From the NCBI RefSeq assembly GCF_021513155.1, contig NZ_CP090983.1:1783001-1847000 (forward strand): a stretch of 64,000 bases of DNA, read 5' to 3'. Origin of the DNA: Jeotgalibaca sp. MA1X17-3. GTDB lineage: Bacteria; Bacillota; Bacilli; Lactobacillales; Aerococcaceae. Shown one piece after another: positions 9,462-18,764 of this stretch (positions are counted from its first letter, which is position 1; each line of letters starts with the position of its first letter). The position numbers were made by a program, and so were the translations under genes. The notes beneath the pieces are model-generated. The model was given only the letters and a program-made list of their open reading frames with translations, did no database searches and was not told the origin of the DNA.

Positions 9462-10475
9462 CTAAAGTGGGGATTTTATTCCCATTGCTTTCTTATATAC
9501 AAATAGTAATTGTTCCCCTATTTTAGTAATATCTTTGTCTTTAATTTTTTCAGAAGCATTTTCTTTTAAAGAAGGCAGAGAACCTTCTAAGATCATTTTT
9601 ATTTTCAGTTTAAAATCATCGTTGGTTTTTCCTTTATACACATGGACATCTTCTACAAAATCAATTTTGTAAATAGGGATATCTCGAACGAGAATATTTT
9701 GTTTCATAGCCATTGCTTCTAACAAAACAATCCCCTCCGTTTCTTCATACGTTGGGAAGAAAAAAAGATCGGTTCCAGCATATGCATCCCTTAACTCTTC
9801 AGGAGTAACATATCCCGCAAAAATAAGGTTGGGTAGCTCTGTTTCTACTGCTAGCCTAATTTCTTTAGGAACTTGGTTAAGATTGAGAAAACCAAACCAG
9901 ATAAACTGATAGTCCGGCATACGTTTCGCTAACTCTACAAAATCAATAATCCCTTTTCGTTTGATATACAATCCAACTGACATAATAATTTTATCTTTTA
10001 GATGATAGTGATACTTTTCACGGAACCTATTCTTCATTTCTTTATTTTCTTGGTAATAAGAAAGGTCAATTCCGTTCGAAACCGCTACAATGGGAGACGT
10101 TACTCCAGAATGAATTAATAATTCTTTTGCATATTCAGTGGGAGTTACTACTACATCTCCTAAGTTGTAGGAATGGACAATCCACCGACGAAACAAAGGT
10201 GATAGTTGATTGGAAAATAGAAAAGAGTTCCGGAAATCTTCTTCTGTCGAATGAGCATGGTAAACGATTGGAATGTTTTTCTTTTTCATTTTTTTAGCTA
10301 AATGATAGGATTTCAAGAAATAAGTATTAATATGAACAACATCAACCTTCTCATTGACATCTGTTGTAAAGGTTACTCCCACTGACTTTAATGCTGTCTT
10401 TTGATGTTCAATTGCCCTTCCTAAACCAGATTTACTAATCCATTTCATTCCCTCTGAGTACAGTAATACGTTCAT
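9462..10475 (-). CDS. bgsA: GT4 glycosyltransferase, BgsA-like (glycolipid synthesis)
   Basis: 337 aa, the length of enterococcal BgsA, which adds the second sugar to monoglucosyl-diacylglycerol, a membrane lipid and lipoteichoic acid anchor. It begins MNVLLYSEGMKW and carries VVHINTYF, YHAHSTEEDFRNSF, the acceptor-side NGIDLSYY and the GT4 donor motif EETEGIVLLEAMAM. A bgsB-like gene, which would make its substrate, lies at 21548-22761; in many relatives the two are adjacent. The ATG at 10475 follows GGAGA. The product specificity is inference from family resemblance. Confidence 0.75.
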   Translation of the reverse strand: MNVLLYSEGMKWISKSGLGRAIEHQKTALKSVGVTFTTDVNEKVDVVHINTYFLKSYHLAKKMKKKNIPIVYHAHSTEEDFRNSFLFSNQLSPLFRRWIVHSYNLGDVVVTPTEYAKELLIHSGVTSPIVAVSNGIDLSYYQENKEMKNRFREKYHYHLKDKIIMSVGLYIKRKGIIDFVELAKRMPDYQFIWFGFLNLNQVPKEIRLAVETELPNLIFAGYVTPEELRDAYAGTDLFFFPTYEETEGIVLLEAMAMKQNILVRDIPIYKIDFVEDVHVYKGKTNDDFKLKIKMILEGSLPSLKENASEKIKDKDITKIGEQLLFVYKKAMGIKSPL

Positions 10476-10507
10476 AAATATCTCCTTCTTTTATCGTTTC
10501 CTTCTCT

Positions 10508-10881
10508 TTATATATTCGCCACTTGAGTGATCCGTACAAATACTAAACCGTAATACAAAAGGAATCCCGTTATGAAACTCACTTTCAAAAAAAGTGAAAA
10601 TATTTTTCCTTCTGAAATATTCTTCTTTCTTATATAAAAGTAGAAAAGAGTTCCTAAGCCAACTAAAAAAATAACGAATAAGAAAACAGGTAAAAGACTA
10701 TATGTTAATACTCGGACACTCAATATATGAATTCAACTAATAAGATAGGTACGACGACATCTGTGACAGAAAGTTTAAAATGAGGTTGATATTGAATAAA
10801 TGGTTTAAAAAAAAGGTGGATCAAAATAATTTCAAGTACAGGTATCATATATAAAAATAATTCAAGGCTATCTATCTTCAT
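10508..10881 (-). pseudogene. DUF3397 family small membrane protein, frameshifted as read
   Basis: Function unknown. From ATG 10881 the frame gives MKIDSLELFLYMIPVLEI and stops after about 52 codons at GAATTC (10729-10734). Adding one G before GAATTC joins LLVGIHILSVRVLTYSLLP and continues through four hydrophobic segments to 10508, giving about 124 aa, the normal DUF3397 size. The family is often found close to the division cluster in Lactobacillales. The lone downstream 71-aa frame is the C-terminal half, not a gene of its own. Confidence 0.7.
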
Positions 10882-11032
10882 CAATTTTATCGCATCCTTT
10901 ATCTTCGATCCTAAATCTATTACTATTAGTTTACTCTATTTCTATGGGAAACAAACCAAAAAAGTACTTTCTATTTAATGAAATAGTTTTCGAAATAAAA
11001 AAGGAGTCCTCATTTACTCTTTTGGTAAACAA

Positions 11033-11074
11033 ACAAAAAACCGACAGACAATTTAAAAACTTGTCCGTCGGTTT
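11033..11074 (-). terminator. Intrinsic terminator after rpmF
   Basis: Stem AACCGACAGACAA (11039-11051) and TTGTCCGTCGGTT (11061-11073), followed on the minus strand by TTTTTTG. It ends the yceD-rpmF transcript. Confidence 0.85.
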
Positions 11075-11086
11075 TCATGTATGAAA

Positions 11087-11266
11087 TTATGCTTCTTTTG
11101 ATACTACTTCTTTGCCGTCATAATGACCACATGAAGCACAAACGTGGTGACTTTTTTTCATTTCGCCACAATTTGGACATGCATTCATACCAGGTACTTG
11201 CAACTTGTAATGAGTACGTCTTTTAGCCTTACGTGCTTTGGATGTTCTTCTTTTAGGTACTGCCAT
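11087..11266 (-). CDS. rpmF: 50S ribosomal protein L32
   Basis: 59-aa large-subunit protein, MAVPKRRTSKARKAKRRTHY, with the zinc ribbon CPNC...CASC, so this is the zinc-binding form. The start at 11266 is set by GGGAGG a few bases upstream. It lies about 50 bp after yceD, the usual pairing in Firmicutes. Confidence 0.97.
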   Translation of the reverse strand: MAVPKRRTSKARKAKRRTHYKLQVPGMNACPNCGEMKKSHHVCASCGHYDGKEVVSKEA

Positions 11267-11317
11267 TTCCTTACACCTCCCTGTAATGAGTACTGTATAA
11301 ATCATACAGCTGATTGT

Positions 11318-11875
11318 TCATTCTTCGTTTTCTTCGTCTATCAGAAGACCTTTCAATTGCGCAAAGCGCGGATCGATATGCTCTTCTTTTTCCTTCGCTT
11401 TTTGTTGTTGGTAGTTTTCTTCTGAAACAACAACCCAATTATTTCCTGTTGGCATGACATTCGAAGTACGTTCTTCTTCTGTAAGTACCTGACTTGGTAA
11501 ATGAAGAAGGATCGCATCCTCAATTGCTGGAATTAAATCCAACTCACGCCCTTCTATAGGAATGATAACTTCAGCTGGGTCATCAAAACCCAGATACTTT
11601 TCTTCATCTTCCACATAAAATTCAGTAATGGGCACATTCAGTTTTATTTCCACCGGTTCCAGTGAGCGCGACGAAGGCAGGGTGATCATTAAATCGATCT
11701 GGAAATTGGCAAGTACGGCATGATCTTCATATAATAAAAAACCATTTGCTTTAATGTCTGACACTGCCAGAATTTCGCTATCCCGCTCCATCAATGACTT
11801 TTCACGATTAATCGTTTCCGAAAAATGTAGTGGTTCACCATGATGTTCTTGGATTTCTTTTAAGGTCCATTTCAT
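11318..11875 (-). CDS. YceD/DUF177 family protein
   Basis: 185 aa, MKWTLKEIQEHHGEPLHF. It is the conserved partner of L32, implicated in 23S rRNA accumulation in other bacteria. The C-terminal half has the family motif near YLGFDDPAEVIIPIEGRELDL and a final DPRFAQLKGLL. Start chosen at 11875 because GGGGTG precedes it; a longer reading upstream overlaps the promoter. It is transcribed from the near-perfect promoter at 11904-11932. Confidence 0.88.
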   Translation of the reverse strand: MKWTLKEIQEHHGEPLHFSETINREKSLMERDSEILAVSDIKANGFLLYEDHAVLANFQIDLMITLPSSRSLEPVEIKLNVPITEFYVEDEEKYLGFDDPAEVIIPIEGRELDLIPAIEDAILLHLPSQVLTEEERTSNVMPTGNNWVVVSEENYQQQKAKEKEEHIDPRFAQLKGLLIDEENEE

Positions 11876-11903
11876 TTCCTTCACCCCTAAAATAACAAAT
11901 TGA

Positions 11904-11932
11904 ATTATACTAGTCAAAAAATAGTTTGTCAA
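11904..11932 (-). promoter_or_regulatory. Consensus promoter for yceD-rpmF
   Basis: TTGACA (11927-11932), a 17-bp spacer and TATAAT (11904-11909) on the minus strand, a full sigma-A consensus. The start site lies about 20 nt before the yceD ATG. Confidence 0.85.
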
Positions 11933-12000
11933 TGTATTTTCCTTTACAACAAGTAAAGTATTTTTTTATTACACTTCAAATATGAAATGGAATATACATA

Positions 12001-13197
12001 TTACAGAATCTGAATCGGAGCACGTGTATAATTCTGTTCATCCAATTGGAGTCCTACGCCAATCTGGTAGATTTGATCTGACTGTAACTCTTTCAATAAA
12101 TGCTGTTTATTTTTTTTGGACACATTGGTAATCATAACAGTATCTGTCTTCTTTTTCAATTCATTCAAATACTTACTTCCTGCTGTTGTGAAGCCAAGTA
12201 TACGAATAACAGGAGGACGAGCAAAAAAGCTTTCTACATCCTTTTTCTTAATCCCTAGTAGGATATAAAGGCACACCCTCTGAAGTCGCACCCAGGTCCA
12301 GCGTTTGTTCTTTACGAGACTTATGAATTGAGAAAAAGATTCTGATTCGGTAGAAAACTTTTTAAGCCGGTATTCAATTCCTTCTTCTACCTGATAAAAC
12401 TTTTTTAATGATTCAGGTGTGTTAAAAAGAAGTTGATAACGCAGATAAGGCCAATAGTTTTCCCAAGATACAAACTGACTTCTCAAAATAGCTTCTATGG
12501 TTTCCGGGGGGACCCAGTCCATCCATCTTGAATCTGTCAACTTCTCTTTTTCTAGCAATGCTTTGCGGATTGCTGTTCCACTAGCGTATACGGAGTTTTC
12601 TTTTGATTCAATATCATGATGTTGGGCTCCTGTACGTTGAATCACTACCGTTTCCATTGGTTCTGGATAGTTATGATTCTCTTTTACATATGCTAAACCA
12701 AGTGAATTATTAGGAGTATCAAAAGCTAATGTAGGACCATTTTCTCCTGCTATTTTCCGAATAGCTTCTTCCATTTGAGCAGGATAGCTTCGGCCATCAT
12801 TTCGAAATTCCTGAAAAAGAAAATTAAGTTCTTCTTCTTTTTCCATCATAAAATGAGCCATTTCTATAAAATCATCCACTCGTCCTTGCTCCACACCAAA
12901 TGAGAAGGTATTACAATCTAAACTTTGTAAGAGACGGATGCCACTTTTAGCAAATAAATCAGTCGCTTGAGAACTTCCTAAAACAGGTATTTCTACAACG
13001 AGGTCAGCACCATTTTGCAAAGCACTAGTGGCTCTAGACCATTTGTCAATCATTGCCGGCTCTCCTCTTTGTAAAAAATTCCCACTCATCGCAACAATCA
13101 TAACTTCACTCTGAGACCTTCTCTTGGCTTCCTTTAATTGGTAGAGATGTCCATTATGAAAAGGGTTATACTCAGCAATAATCCCACAACTTCTCAT
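12001..13197 (-). CDS. tmcAL: TmcAL (YlbM), tRNA-Met cytidine acetate ligase
   Basis: Forms N4-acetylcytidine at the wobble base of elongator tRNA-Met from acetate and ATP. 398 aa with the nucleotidyltransferase signature at the N-terminus: CGIIAEYNPFHNGHLYQLKE (HxGH type), MSGNFLQRGEPAM and DLVVEIPVLGSSQATDLFA. Length and motifs match B. subtilis YlbM. Ends upstream of the yceD promoter. Confidence 0.93.
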   Translation of the reverse strand: MRSCGIIAEYNPFHNGHLYQLKEAKRRSQSEVMIVAMSGNFLQRGEPAMIDKWSRATSALQNGADLVVEIPVLGSSQATDLFAKSGIRLLQSLDCNTFSFGVEQGRVDDFIEMAHFMMEKEEELNFLFQEFRNDGRSYPAQMEEAIRKIAGENGPTLAFDTPNNSLGLAYVKENHNYPEPMETVVIQRTGAQHHDIESKENSVYASGTAIRKALLEKEKLTDSRWMDWVPPETIEAILRSQFVSWENYWPYLRYQLLFNTPESLKKFYQVEEGIEYRLKKFSTESESFSQFISLVKNKRWTWVRLQRVCLYILLGIKKKDVESFFARPPVIRILGFTTAGSKYLNELKKKTDTVMITNVSKKNKQHLLKELQSDQIYQIGVGLQLDEQNYTRAPIQIL

Positions 13198-13231
13198 TTC
13201 TACCCGTCCTCTCCACTTACTCTATTTATTT

Positions 13232-13966
13232 TTATGCTTTTCGACAAGTGAAAAACCAACGAGGAGTATCTTCTTTAAGGGATTGCCTGCCAAAATCAGC
13301 TTGTACTTCAATATCTTGAAAGCCAGCTGTTTGTAAAAGGCTTTTCAGAACAGGAATACTATAGGTTCTTTCCTCATGAAATTCATGAATTCGTTCGAAA
13401 AGTTCATCCTTTTGTGAAACAAAGAAAGTAAGCATATGTTCTACACTATTTTCTTTTTCTCCTTCAAAACTCTCCCAAAGGAAAACATCATCTTCATCTT
13501 GGTAGATGTACTGATAACCAGGAAAAACTTCGTTCATTTGATACAGGGAGTGAACATCAAATAAAAAACTACCCTTTTCGTTCAAATTATTAAATACCCC
13601 TTGGAAAACATGTAGTAAATCTTCTTCCTCTGTCAAATAGCAAAGCGAATCTGAAAAACAAGTAACCGTATCAAAACTACCGATTTCTCCTATTTCTCGC
13701 ATATCACCTTCTAAAAGAAGAAGACGAACATTTTCTTCTTCCATACGCTCATATGCCAAAGAAAGCATCTCATTAGACAAATCAAAGCCAGTCACATCAT
13801 GACCAGCCTTTGCGAGATCTACCGCAATTTTTCCAGTTCCACAAGCTAATTCCAATATTTTTAATGTGCTTTTATGGGAATTCTGTTCTACAAAGGACAA
13901 CCAATCTTTATACACAGATTGATCCATCACCTTATCGTAAAACCGGGAAAAGATTTGATAACTCAT
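13232..13966 (-). CDS. Class I SAM-dependent methyltransferase (YqeM-like)
   Basis: About 244 aa, MSYQIFSRFYDKVMDQ. The SAM-binding motif is LELACGTGKIAVDLAKAG with the acidic FDLS at the end of strand two. The substrate is unknown. It begins by ATGA overlap with the rsfS stop, in the order yqeK-rsfS-yqeM also seen in Bacillus. A TTG five codons earlier gives a slightly longer frame but has no advantage. Confidence 0.85.
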   Translation of the reverse strand: MSYQIFSRFYDKVMDQSVYKDWLSFVEQNSHKSTLKILELACGTGKIAVDLAKAGHDVTGFDLSNEMLSLAYERMEEENVRLLLLEGDMREIGEIGSFDTVTCFSDSLCYLTEEEDLLHVFQGVFNNLNEKGSFLFDVHSLYQMNEVFPGYQYIYQDEDDVFLWESFEGEKENSVEHMLTFFVSQKDELFERIHEFHEERTYSIPVLKSLLQTAGFQDIEVQADFGRQSLKEDTPRWFFTCRKA

Positions 13967-14322
13967 TGCTCGTTTACCCAATCACTAATATCAACAAGTG
14001 GAGCATCACTCCAAAGTTTTTCTAAATTATAATAAGAGCGTTCATCTGAACTAAATACATGAACAATCACATAATTTAAATCAATTAGAGTCCATTTACC
14101 AGAATCTTTTCCTTCTACATTTTTAATTGGGATGTTGTTTTTCCCAGCAGCTTGTACAATTCCTTGTACAATAGCAGCCATTTGACGATCATTACGACCA
14201 TTGGTTACTACAAAATAATCACTTAGTACGGTTAAATCTTTCACATCCATTGCGATAATATCTTCCGCAAGTTTATCATCTGCTGCTTCTATAATTACTT
14301 TTAGTATTTCTTCACTTTTCAA
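13963..14322 (-). CDS. rsfS: Ribosomal silencing factor RsfS
   Basis: 119 aa. Binds L14 of the large subunit and blocks joining of the subunits under starvation. Typical DUF143 core: AMDVKDLTVLSDYFVVTNGRN, then GKWTLIDLNYVIVHVF. Overlaps yqeK by 4 bp upstream and the methyltransferase gene downstream, so the three are translated as one unit. Confidence 0.95.
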   Translation of the reverse strand: MKSEEILKVIIEAADDKLAEDIIAMDVKDLTVLSDYFVVTNGRNDRQMAAIVQGIVQAAGKNNIPIKNVEGKDSGKWTLIDLNYVIVHVFSSDERSYYNLEKLWSDAPLVDISDWVNEQ

Positions 14323-14927
14323 TATATTTCCTCCTTATTTCTTACCCAAGCATTATATACTGTTAGTGTTTCTGGGTAAACTAATATTCCCTTTTCCACT
14401 AGGTGAATAATCGTTTGGGTAATTTTAAACATGACTGCTTGATCCAAGCTCTCCATTGCTAACGCTCGCGCGTTTTGTACTCCAGGAAATTTTCTTCCTG
14501 GTTCAATATAATCAGCTACAAATAAAATCTTTCCCGTAAGAGACATTTTTTCACTCCCAATCGTATGATCACGAATGGCTGTGAGAATTGTTTCATCGGT
14601 AATTCCAAACTTCTTTTCTGCAAAATAAGCTCCTGCAGGACCATGCCAAATTTGACTGCCATATTGAAGGATTTCTGGATTCCATTGTTCTTCTTGAACG
14701 ATAGAATCCATCGTCTCTTTAGGTAACTCTTTAGCATAATCATGTAGGATAGCAGCCAGGCTGCAAGCTTCTAAATTCCCTTTGTATCTTTGTGCTAGCT
14801 CTAACGCACTTTTTTCAACGCGAAGAATATGCTCAAATCGCTGAATTTTCATTTTAGATTTTACTTCCGTAAGAATATCATCTCTCGTCCAACTTGTATA
14901 TTTTTCTGAGTAAACCATTTCAGTCAA
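14319..14927 (-). CDS. yqeK: YqeK, HD-domain bis(5'-nucleosyl)-tetraphosphatase
   Basis: 202 aa. Symmetrical Ap4A hydrolase of the HD superfamily. The metal ligands are seen as RFEHILRV, AAILHDYAKE, WHGPAGA, AIRDHT and VADYIEP. Overlaps nadD by 8 bp, consistent with translational coupling. Confidence 0.92.
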   Translation of the reverse strand: MTEMVYSEKYTSWTRDDILTEVKSKMKIQRFEHILRVEKSALELAQRYKGNLEACSLAAILHDYAKELPKETMDSIVQEEQWNPEILQYGSQIWHGPAGAYFAEKKFGITDETILTAIRDHTIGSEKMSLTGKILFVADYIEPGRKFPGVQNARALAMESLDQAVMFKITQTIIHLVEKGILVYPETLTVYNAWVRNKEEIY

Positions 14928-15558
14928 GATACAGTCCTTCTTTCTCTATATACTCTTCTACGCTCTCGGAAACAAGATATCGAATCGACTGTCCTGCTTG
15001 CACCATTTTGCGAAGAGAAGTCGAACTAATATCTAAAGAAGGACAATCCACCCAAATAATGGGATAAGCACTTTCACCCTGATAGCCTGGACGTCCTACC
15101 CCTACAAAATGAACGTATAACAAGAGTTCTTCCATTCGTTCCCATTTAGGTAAATATTCCACCATATCTGCTCCAATAATAAAATAATAGTCCGTGTCAG
15201 GATTTTTTTCAGTGAGTTCTTTCATGGTATCCACGGTATAACTTTTACCGCCTCTTTCCAATTCAATCGTTTCCAAGGCAAATAAATCATTCCCCTTGAT
15301 TGATTGTTCCACCATTTTTTTTCGGTGTTTACTTGGAATAGACGGCTTTGCGTCGATATGCGGAGGTTCAGCATCTGGCATAAAAAATACTTGATCTAAA
15401 CCTAATTGATGGCCAGCTTGTTGAGCAATATTTAAATGCCCTACATGAGGAGGATTAAACGTTCCGCCTAATATTCCAATCCGCTTTCGAAAGAAAGGAT
15501 TCTCTTCAGGTTGAGTTTCCTCAACTGTAAAAAAATTCAAATCACTAACCATTTCCAT
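14920..15558 (-). CDS. nadD: NadD, nicotinate-nucleotide adenylyltransferase
   Basis: Makes deamido-NAD from NaMN and ATP. The core GILGGTFNPPHVGHLNIAQQ, FMPDAEPPH and the C-terminal ISSTSLRKMVQAG are diagnostic. There is an N-terminal extension of about 25 residues before the core. The start is uncertain: the best ribosome binding site (AGGTGG) points to an ATG at 15575 that runs into TGA after three codons. ATG 15558 is chosen, though TTG 15570 or a lost base near 15565-15572 are alternatives. Confidence 0.93.
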   Translation of the reverse strand: MEMVSDLNFFTVEETQPEENPFFRKRIGILGGTFNPPHVGHLNIAQQAGHQLGLDQVFFMPDAEPPHIDAKPSIPSKHRKKMVEQSIKGNDLFALETIELERGGKSYTVDTMKELTEKNPDTDYYFIIGADMVEYLPKWERMEELLLYVHFVGVGRPGYQGESAYPIIWVDCPSLDISSTSLRKMVQAGQSIRYLVSESVEEYIEKEGLYLD

Positions 15559-15603
15559 CAACTTCACCAAACCATACTTCCACCTTTCTGCTCACATAAC
15601 GTA

Positions 15604-15914
15604 TTATATTTTATTAACTTGTTCAGATAGACGTTGATTCTTTTCTTGAGAAGACTCTCGGAAAAAGATAATTGTTTTTCCAATTTGTTGAACAACTACA
15701 GCATCTAACTCTGTAGAAATCTCTGCTGCAACATCCTCTGGAACTTCATCTGTATTTTGCAATAAAGAAATTTTAACTAATTCTCTTTTTTCTAATGCAT
15801 CATCTAATTGTTTAATAATCTCGTCAGTCAAACCAGCTTTTCCAATTTGGAAAATGGCTTGAAGATGGTGTCCTTCTTTTTCAAAAACTGTTTTTGTTTT
15901 CCACGTAATTCCAT
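15604..15914 (-). pseudogene. yhbY: YhbY-type CRM-domain RNA-binding protein, frameshifted as read
   Basis: Pre-50S associated RNA-binding protein. From ATG 15914 the frame reads MELRGKQKQFLKK and then goes wrong at a run of five A (15877-15881, minus). With six A it continues GHHLQAIFQIGKAGL into LTDEIIKQLDDALEKRELVK, giving about 103 aa, the family size. The GKAGLTDE loop corresponds to the GxxG RNA-binding region of CRM domains. It lies between yqeH and nadD as in Bacillus. Confidence 0.82.
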
Positions 15915-15958
15915 ACTATTCCTCTTTTCAAGATAAAAATGCTATCTGGTATTTGTGT

Positions 15959-17101
15959 TTAAATAATTGGCTTTCTAATAACCACGTCTACCCCTTCTGG
16001 GATCCACGCAGCAATCTTCGCTGGATGATGAACCGCGATCCATCCTAACCCAGAAAAGACGACGTCTGAAGCTTCTTTTAGGTTAAATTCTTTTCTCACT
16101 AATTTTGGAAACTCTCCCACTTCATCAAGAGTTGGTGGTTGAAGGAGTGATCCGACGTGTTTGGTATAAAAATCATCGGCTTTTTCTAATTTAGTACGGT
16201 GAATCTTTAATTCGTTTGCAAAATAACAAGTAAAGGAACTACGCTCACCTGAAAGGAAATCAAACCGTGCCAAACCACCAAGAAATAGCGTTTGTTCCGG
16301 ATTCAATTGGAAAGTAATTGGTTTAATTTCTTTTTGAGGAGAAACTAAATTTAAGTCTTTCGCACTTAAAACATGAGCCATTTGATGTTCATGGATAATT
16401 CCAGGTGTATCAACAATGAAACTTCCATCATCTAAAGGTATTTTAATTTGATCTAACGTAGTACCTGGGAAACGAGAAGTTGTAATAATATCTTCATTGT
16501 TACCGGTAGCCACTTTAATAATTTGATTCATTACAGTCGATTTTCCTACGTTTGTAACTCCTACTACATAAACGCTACGTCCTTTTCGGTGTTTCTCAAT
16601 TGACTGAAGGAGCTCTTCAATGAAATCACCATTTTTACCACTTACTAATAAAGCTTCAATAGGACGTAACCCAACTTGGTGGGATTGTTGTAACATCCAA
16701 TTTTGAATTCGGACTTTTTTAGCAGAACGAGGTAACACATCTACTTTATTTCCCACTAACAGAACTGAATTATTCCCAACAAAACGGTGCAATCCTGGAA
16801 TCATACTCCCGTACATGTCAAAAATATCCACTACATTCACAACTAAAGCATCCTCATCCCCAATGCTATTCAGCATTGCAAGAAATTCATCATCTGATGA
16901 TTCAACTTTTTCTAACTGGTTGTAGTGACGAAGTCGGAAACATCTTTGACAATATACCTGTCCAGATTCTATTCCTTTTTCTAATGCACTAGCGGGAGTG
17001 TAGCCTTTTTCTTCTGAGTTTTCCGTTTGGACCTTTGCACCACAACCGATACAATAGATTGCTTCTTCATTTATTTCATTTTTAATTTTATCGTTACTCA
17101 A
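15959..17101 (-). CDS. yqeH: YqeH, circularly permuted ribosome-biogenesis GTPase
   Basis: 380 aa. Needed for 30S assembly in Bacillus. N-terminal zinc finger (CIGCGAKV ... CQRCFRLRHY), then the permuted GTPase order G4 (NKVDVLP), G5 (VSGKNGD), G1 (GVTNVGKST) and G3 (DTPGI), then the C-terminal domain ending VDVVIRKP. Starts 8 bp inside the end of yqeG. Confidence 0.96.
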   Translation of the reverse strand: MSNDKIKNEINEEAIYCIGCGAKVQTENSEEKGYTPASALEKGIESGQVYCQRCFRLRHYNQLEKVESSDDEFLAMLNSIGDEDALVVNVVDIFDMYGSMIPGLHRFVGNNSVLLVGNKVDVLPRSAKKVRIQNWMLQQSHQVGLRPIEALLVSGKNGDFIEELLQSIEKHRKGRSVYVVGVTNVGKSTVMNQIIKVATGNNEDIITTSRFPGTTLDQIKIPLDDGSFIVDTPGIIHEHQMAHVLSAKDLNLVSPQKEIKPITFQLNPEQTLFLGGLARFDFLSGERSSFTCYFANELKIHRTKLEKADDFYTKHVGSLLQPPTLDEVGEFPKLVRKEFNLKEASDVVFSGLGWIAVHHPAKIAAWIPEGVDVVIRKPII

Positions 17102-17621
17102 GTGTTTTCCTCCATATCATATTTGGATCATCTTTAATTAATTTTTTTAAAATAAACCGCTCAAAGAATCGATTTATTTTAGTATTCCAAGCATCTGAAT
17201 CCAGAATTGGAATCACTAAAATCGATCTGACGCCGGCTCGATTTGCACCGAAAATATCTGTAATCAGTTGGTCTCCTACCATGACACACTGCTCTAGTGG
17301 AAATCCAGCTTGCTTTGCCGCTCGAAAATAAGCACGACGAGACGGCTTTAACGCACGTGGTACATAATGTAAATCAAGATGCTTGGCTACTTTTTCCACA
17401 CGATCTCCACTATTATTGGAAATAATCGTAATGGATATATCATTTTCTTTCATTTCTTCTAACCATACTAGTAATTCTTTTGTTCCTAATGGATTATTCC
17501 AGGCGATTAAGGTGTTGTCAAGATCGACAAAAACTGCCTTTATATTGTGCTTACGCAACTGTTCTGCTGATATCTGATAGACGCTCTCCACCATCCATAC
17601 CGGTTTAAATTTACCTAACAT
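17094..17621 (-). CDS. yqeG: YqeG, HAD-superfamily phosphatase
   Basis: 175 aa. HAD motif I is VFVDLDNTLIAW, motif II ITIISNNS, and motif IV MVGDQLITDIFGA. The YqeG subfamily is fused or adjacent to ribosome-maturation genes; the physiological substrate is not established. First gene of the run yqeG-yqeH-yhbY-nadD-yqeK-rsfS-yqeM, served by the promoter at 17768-17796. Confidence 0.92.
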   Translation of the reverse strand: MLGKFKPVWMVESVYQISAEQLRKHNIKAVFVDLDNTLIAWNNPLGTKELLVWLEEMKENDISITIISNNSGDRVEKVAKHLDLHYVPRALKPSRRAYFRAAKQAGFPLEQCVMVGDQLITDIFGANRAGVRSILVIPILDSDAWNTKINRFFERFILKKLIKDDPNMIWRKTLE

Positions 17622-17767
17622 ATATACCCCTTTTTCTACAAATAAAGAAAAGGTCAGCTCCGAGATAGAACTTCAATCCTTGAAGCTTTTTTAAGTACAC
17701 CTCAAATAGGAAAGAAACCGTCTGCTAACTCTTCTCTTCACGATATTTAATTGATCACGAACACTAT

Positions 17768-17796
17768 ATTGTATATTAATTATAAAGGTTTGGCAA
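17768..17796 (-). promoter_or_regulatory. Promoter of the yqeG operon
   Basis: TTGCCA (17791-17796), 17-bp spacer, TACAAT (17768-17773), minus strand. The predicted leader is about 135 nt, longer than needed. It contains a small CTTCAA/TTGAAG hairpin near 17675-17690 but no recognised riboswitch. Confidence 0.6.
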
Positions 17797-17861
17797 ATAA
17801 TTACAAGAGAACCTACCGGTTTATTCAGACAGTCTCTAGGAAACTATTTTCTCTACCTTTT

Positions 17862-18728
17862 TTAAACAAACATACTTCCCATCCGCTCTATTGTTGTTTG
17901 AAGAAGTGTATAATCCGGATAAAGCTCTTGCACTCTTTCTTTGAATACAGGTATTTTATCTACAGGTAATAAAGTCAAAACGGCTGTACCCGCACCACTA
18001 AGATACGTGCCGTATGCATGTTCTTCATGGGCTATTCCGCGTATTTTATTTAATTCAGGAATAAGCTCCGAACGATATGGTTCATGGAATAGATCTTGTT
18101 CCATTAGGAATCCAGCCTGGACCAAATCTCCTTGATGAACGGCAGAAACTAATACATTCGCAATGCTACTCCCTCTTGTTGATTCGCTAAAGGGTAAAGA
18201 ACCTGGTAACACAGAACGACTTTCGGTTGTCAGAAGCTCCCGATTAGGAATAGTAATCAGTAACCCAGCTTCCGGAAATGTTGATTGGGTCCAAATAACT
18301 TGTTCGCCAAGCATGGTTCCTACTGTGAAATCTCCTAAAATAGCTGGTAGGATATTATCAGGATGACCCTCTATTTTAGCTGCAAATTGAATTTTTTCAT
18401 CTTTTGTCATTTCTAAGTTTCCTATATGATTCGCCAGTTCAATACCAGCTACAATCGCAGCAGAACTACTTCCTAAACCACGTGCAGGTGGAATATCAGA
18501 TTTCATTAATAACTTATGAGGTGTTAAATTTGGAGCCAATTTCAAGGCGGTCTGAATCACTAGATTAGTATCATCTTGGGGAATTGCTTTTCCTAACTGA
18601 TGTTCAATCTCCCAGTACTCTACCTCTTCTATTATTTCAACGGTTAAATAAAGGGAAACAGCTAGTCCTAGAGAATCAAATCCAGGACCCAAATTTGCTG
18701 ATGTTGCAGGAACTCTTATCATTACCAT
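17862..18728 (-). CDS. thrB: ThrB, homoserine kinase
   Basis: GHMP-family kinase that phosphorylates homoserine in threonine synthesis. About 288 aa. It has VPATSANLGPGFDSLGLA at the N-terminus, the ATP loop PPARGLGSSSAAIVAG and YLSGAGTAVLTLL near the end. Start at ATG 18728 after AAGGAAGTGAG. It follows hom by about 36 bp. Threonine synthase is not in the window. Confidence 0.95.
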   Translation of the reverse strand: MVMIRVPATSANLGPGFDSLGLAVSLYLTVEIIEEVEYWEIEHQLGKAIPQDDTNLVIQTALKLAPNLTPHKLLMKSDIPPARGLGSSSAAIVAGIELANHIGNLEMTKDEKIQFAAKIEGHPDNILPAILGDFTVGTMLGEQVIWTQSTFPEAGLLITIPNRELLTTESRSVLPGSLPFSESTRGSSIANVLVSAVHQGDLVQAGFLMEQDLFHEPYRSELIPELNKIRGIAHEEHAYGTYLSGAGTAVLTLLPVDKIPVFKERVQELYPDYTLLQTTIERMGSMFV

Positions 18729-18764
18729 ATGCTCACTTCCTTCTTTCATTAAATAAACAAAAAA

